Assembly (NCBI GenBank): GCA_031271275.1
Contig: JAISWA010000218.1
Span: forward strand, 1-6,089
Direction of reading: 5' to 3'
Length of the DNA stretch: 6,089 bases
DNA from: Clostridiales bacterium
GTDB taxonomy: Bacteria; Bacillota; Clostridia; Lachnospirales; WQUN01
Under the pieces are notes generated by a model. The model saw only the letters and a list, made by a program, of their open reading frames with translations. It did no database searches and was not told where the DNA came from. Within the stretch, counting starts at the first letter, position 1; each line of letters starts with the position of its first letter. The translations under genes and the position numbers were made by a program. Below, piece by piece: positions 6,065-6,089 of this stretch.

Positions 6065-6089
6065 AAAGCGGCTCCGCCGCTTGTTTTCC
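6065..6089 (+). terminator. Second terminator-like hairpin (repeat copy 2)
   Basis: An exact copy of the 7-bp GC-rich stem, TCC loop and GTTTTCC tail found right after pgmB. It lies seven bases beyond the nested palindrome. It could act as a back-up terminator or simply be part of the repeat element. Sequence after 6089 is not available. Confidence 0.5.

Larger units (their letters stand above)
5953..6089. repeat. Pair of identical 25-bp direct repeats flanking a palindrome
   Basis: The 25 bases at 5953-5977 recur without mismatch at 6065-6089, a period of 112 bp. Each copy is the GC-rich hairpin plus its GTTTTCC tail. Outside the repeat the flanking base differs on the left (G at 5952, C at 6064). 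The second copy ends exactly at the window edge, so its right limit is unknown and a longer tandem array cannot be excluded. The stretch 5947-6089 holds no recognisable coding sequence. Confidence 0.85.

Noticed and set aside
5953..6089. CRISPR array
   Set aside because: Only two repeats, with an 87-base spacer that is itself palindromic; no cas genes.

Overview
The window looks like chromosomal DNA of an anaerobic bacterium, most likely a clostridial Firmicute. This rests on an Rnf complex in C-then-D order, a YesN/AraC-type response regulator, strong GGAGG-like ribosome binding sites and sigma-A-like promoters. The taxonomic call is an inference; a spirochaete or another Rnf-bearing anaerobe is not excluded. 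No rRNA, tRNA, CRISPR array or transposase gene was seen.

Left half (1-3552), all minus strand, transcribed right to left. It starts with a 442-residue cytosolic protein that I do not recognise, followed by rnfC and then rnfD, which runs off the left edge. RnfC carries the two four-cysteine iron-sulfur motifs of the electron-input subunit. RnfD carries the threonine that normally holds covalent FMN. The rest of the complex (G, E, A, B) would be expected just outside the window. A perfect 13-bp inverted repeat covers the stop codon of the unknown gene and ends six bases before the rnfC ribosome binding site.

Middle (3553-3677): a short AT-rich divergent promoter region. Two sigma-A-like promoters sit back to back, with a small palindrome over both -35 boxes.

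Right half (3678-5946), plus strand. A 532-residue YesN-type regulator (receiver, degenerate GGDEF-like middle, AraC DNA-binding end) is followed 16 bp later by a beta-phosphoglucomutase whose catalytic residues are all present. The receiver keeps its phospho-acceptor aspartate but has lost other conserved residues. The pair suggests control of beta-glucose-1-phosphate use, as made by maltose-, trehalose- or similar disaccharide phosphorylases, but no phosphorylase gene is in view.

Right end (5947-6089): non-coding and highly structured. Two identical 25-bp copies of a terminator-like hairpin flank a 74-bp nested palindrome (15-bp outer arms, 10-bp inner arms). The second copy ends exactly at the window edge. 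This looks like an intergenic palindromic repeat element and is the least explained part of the window.
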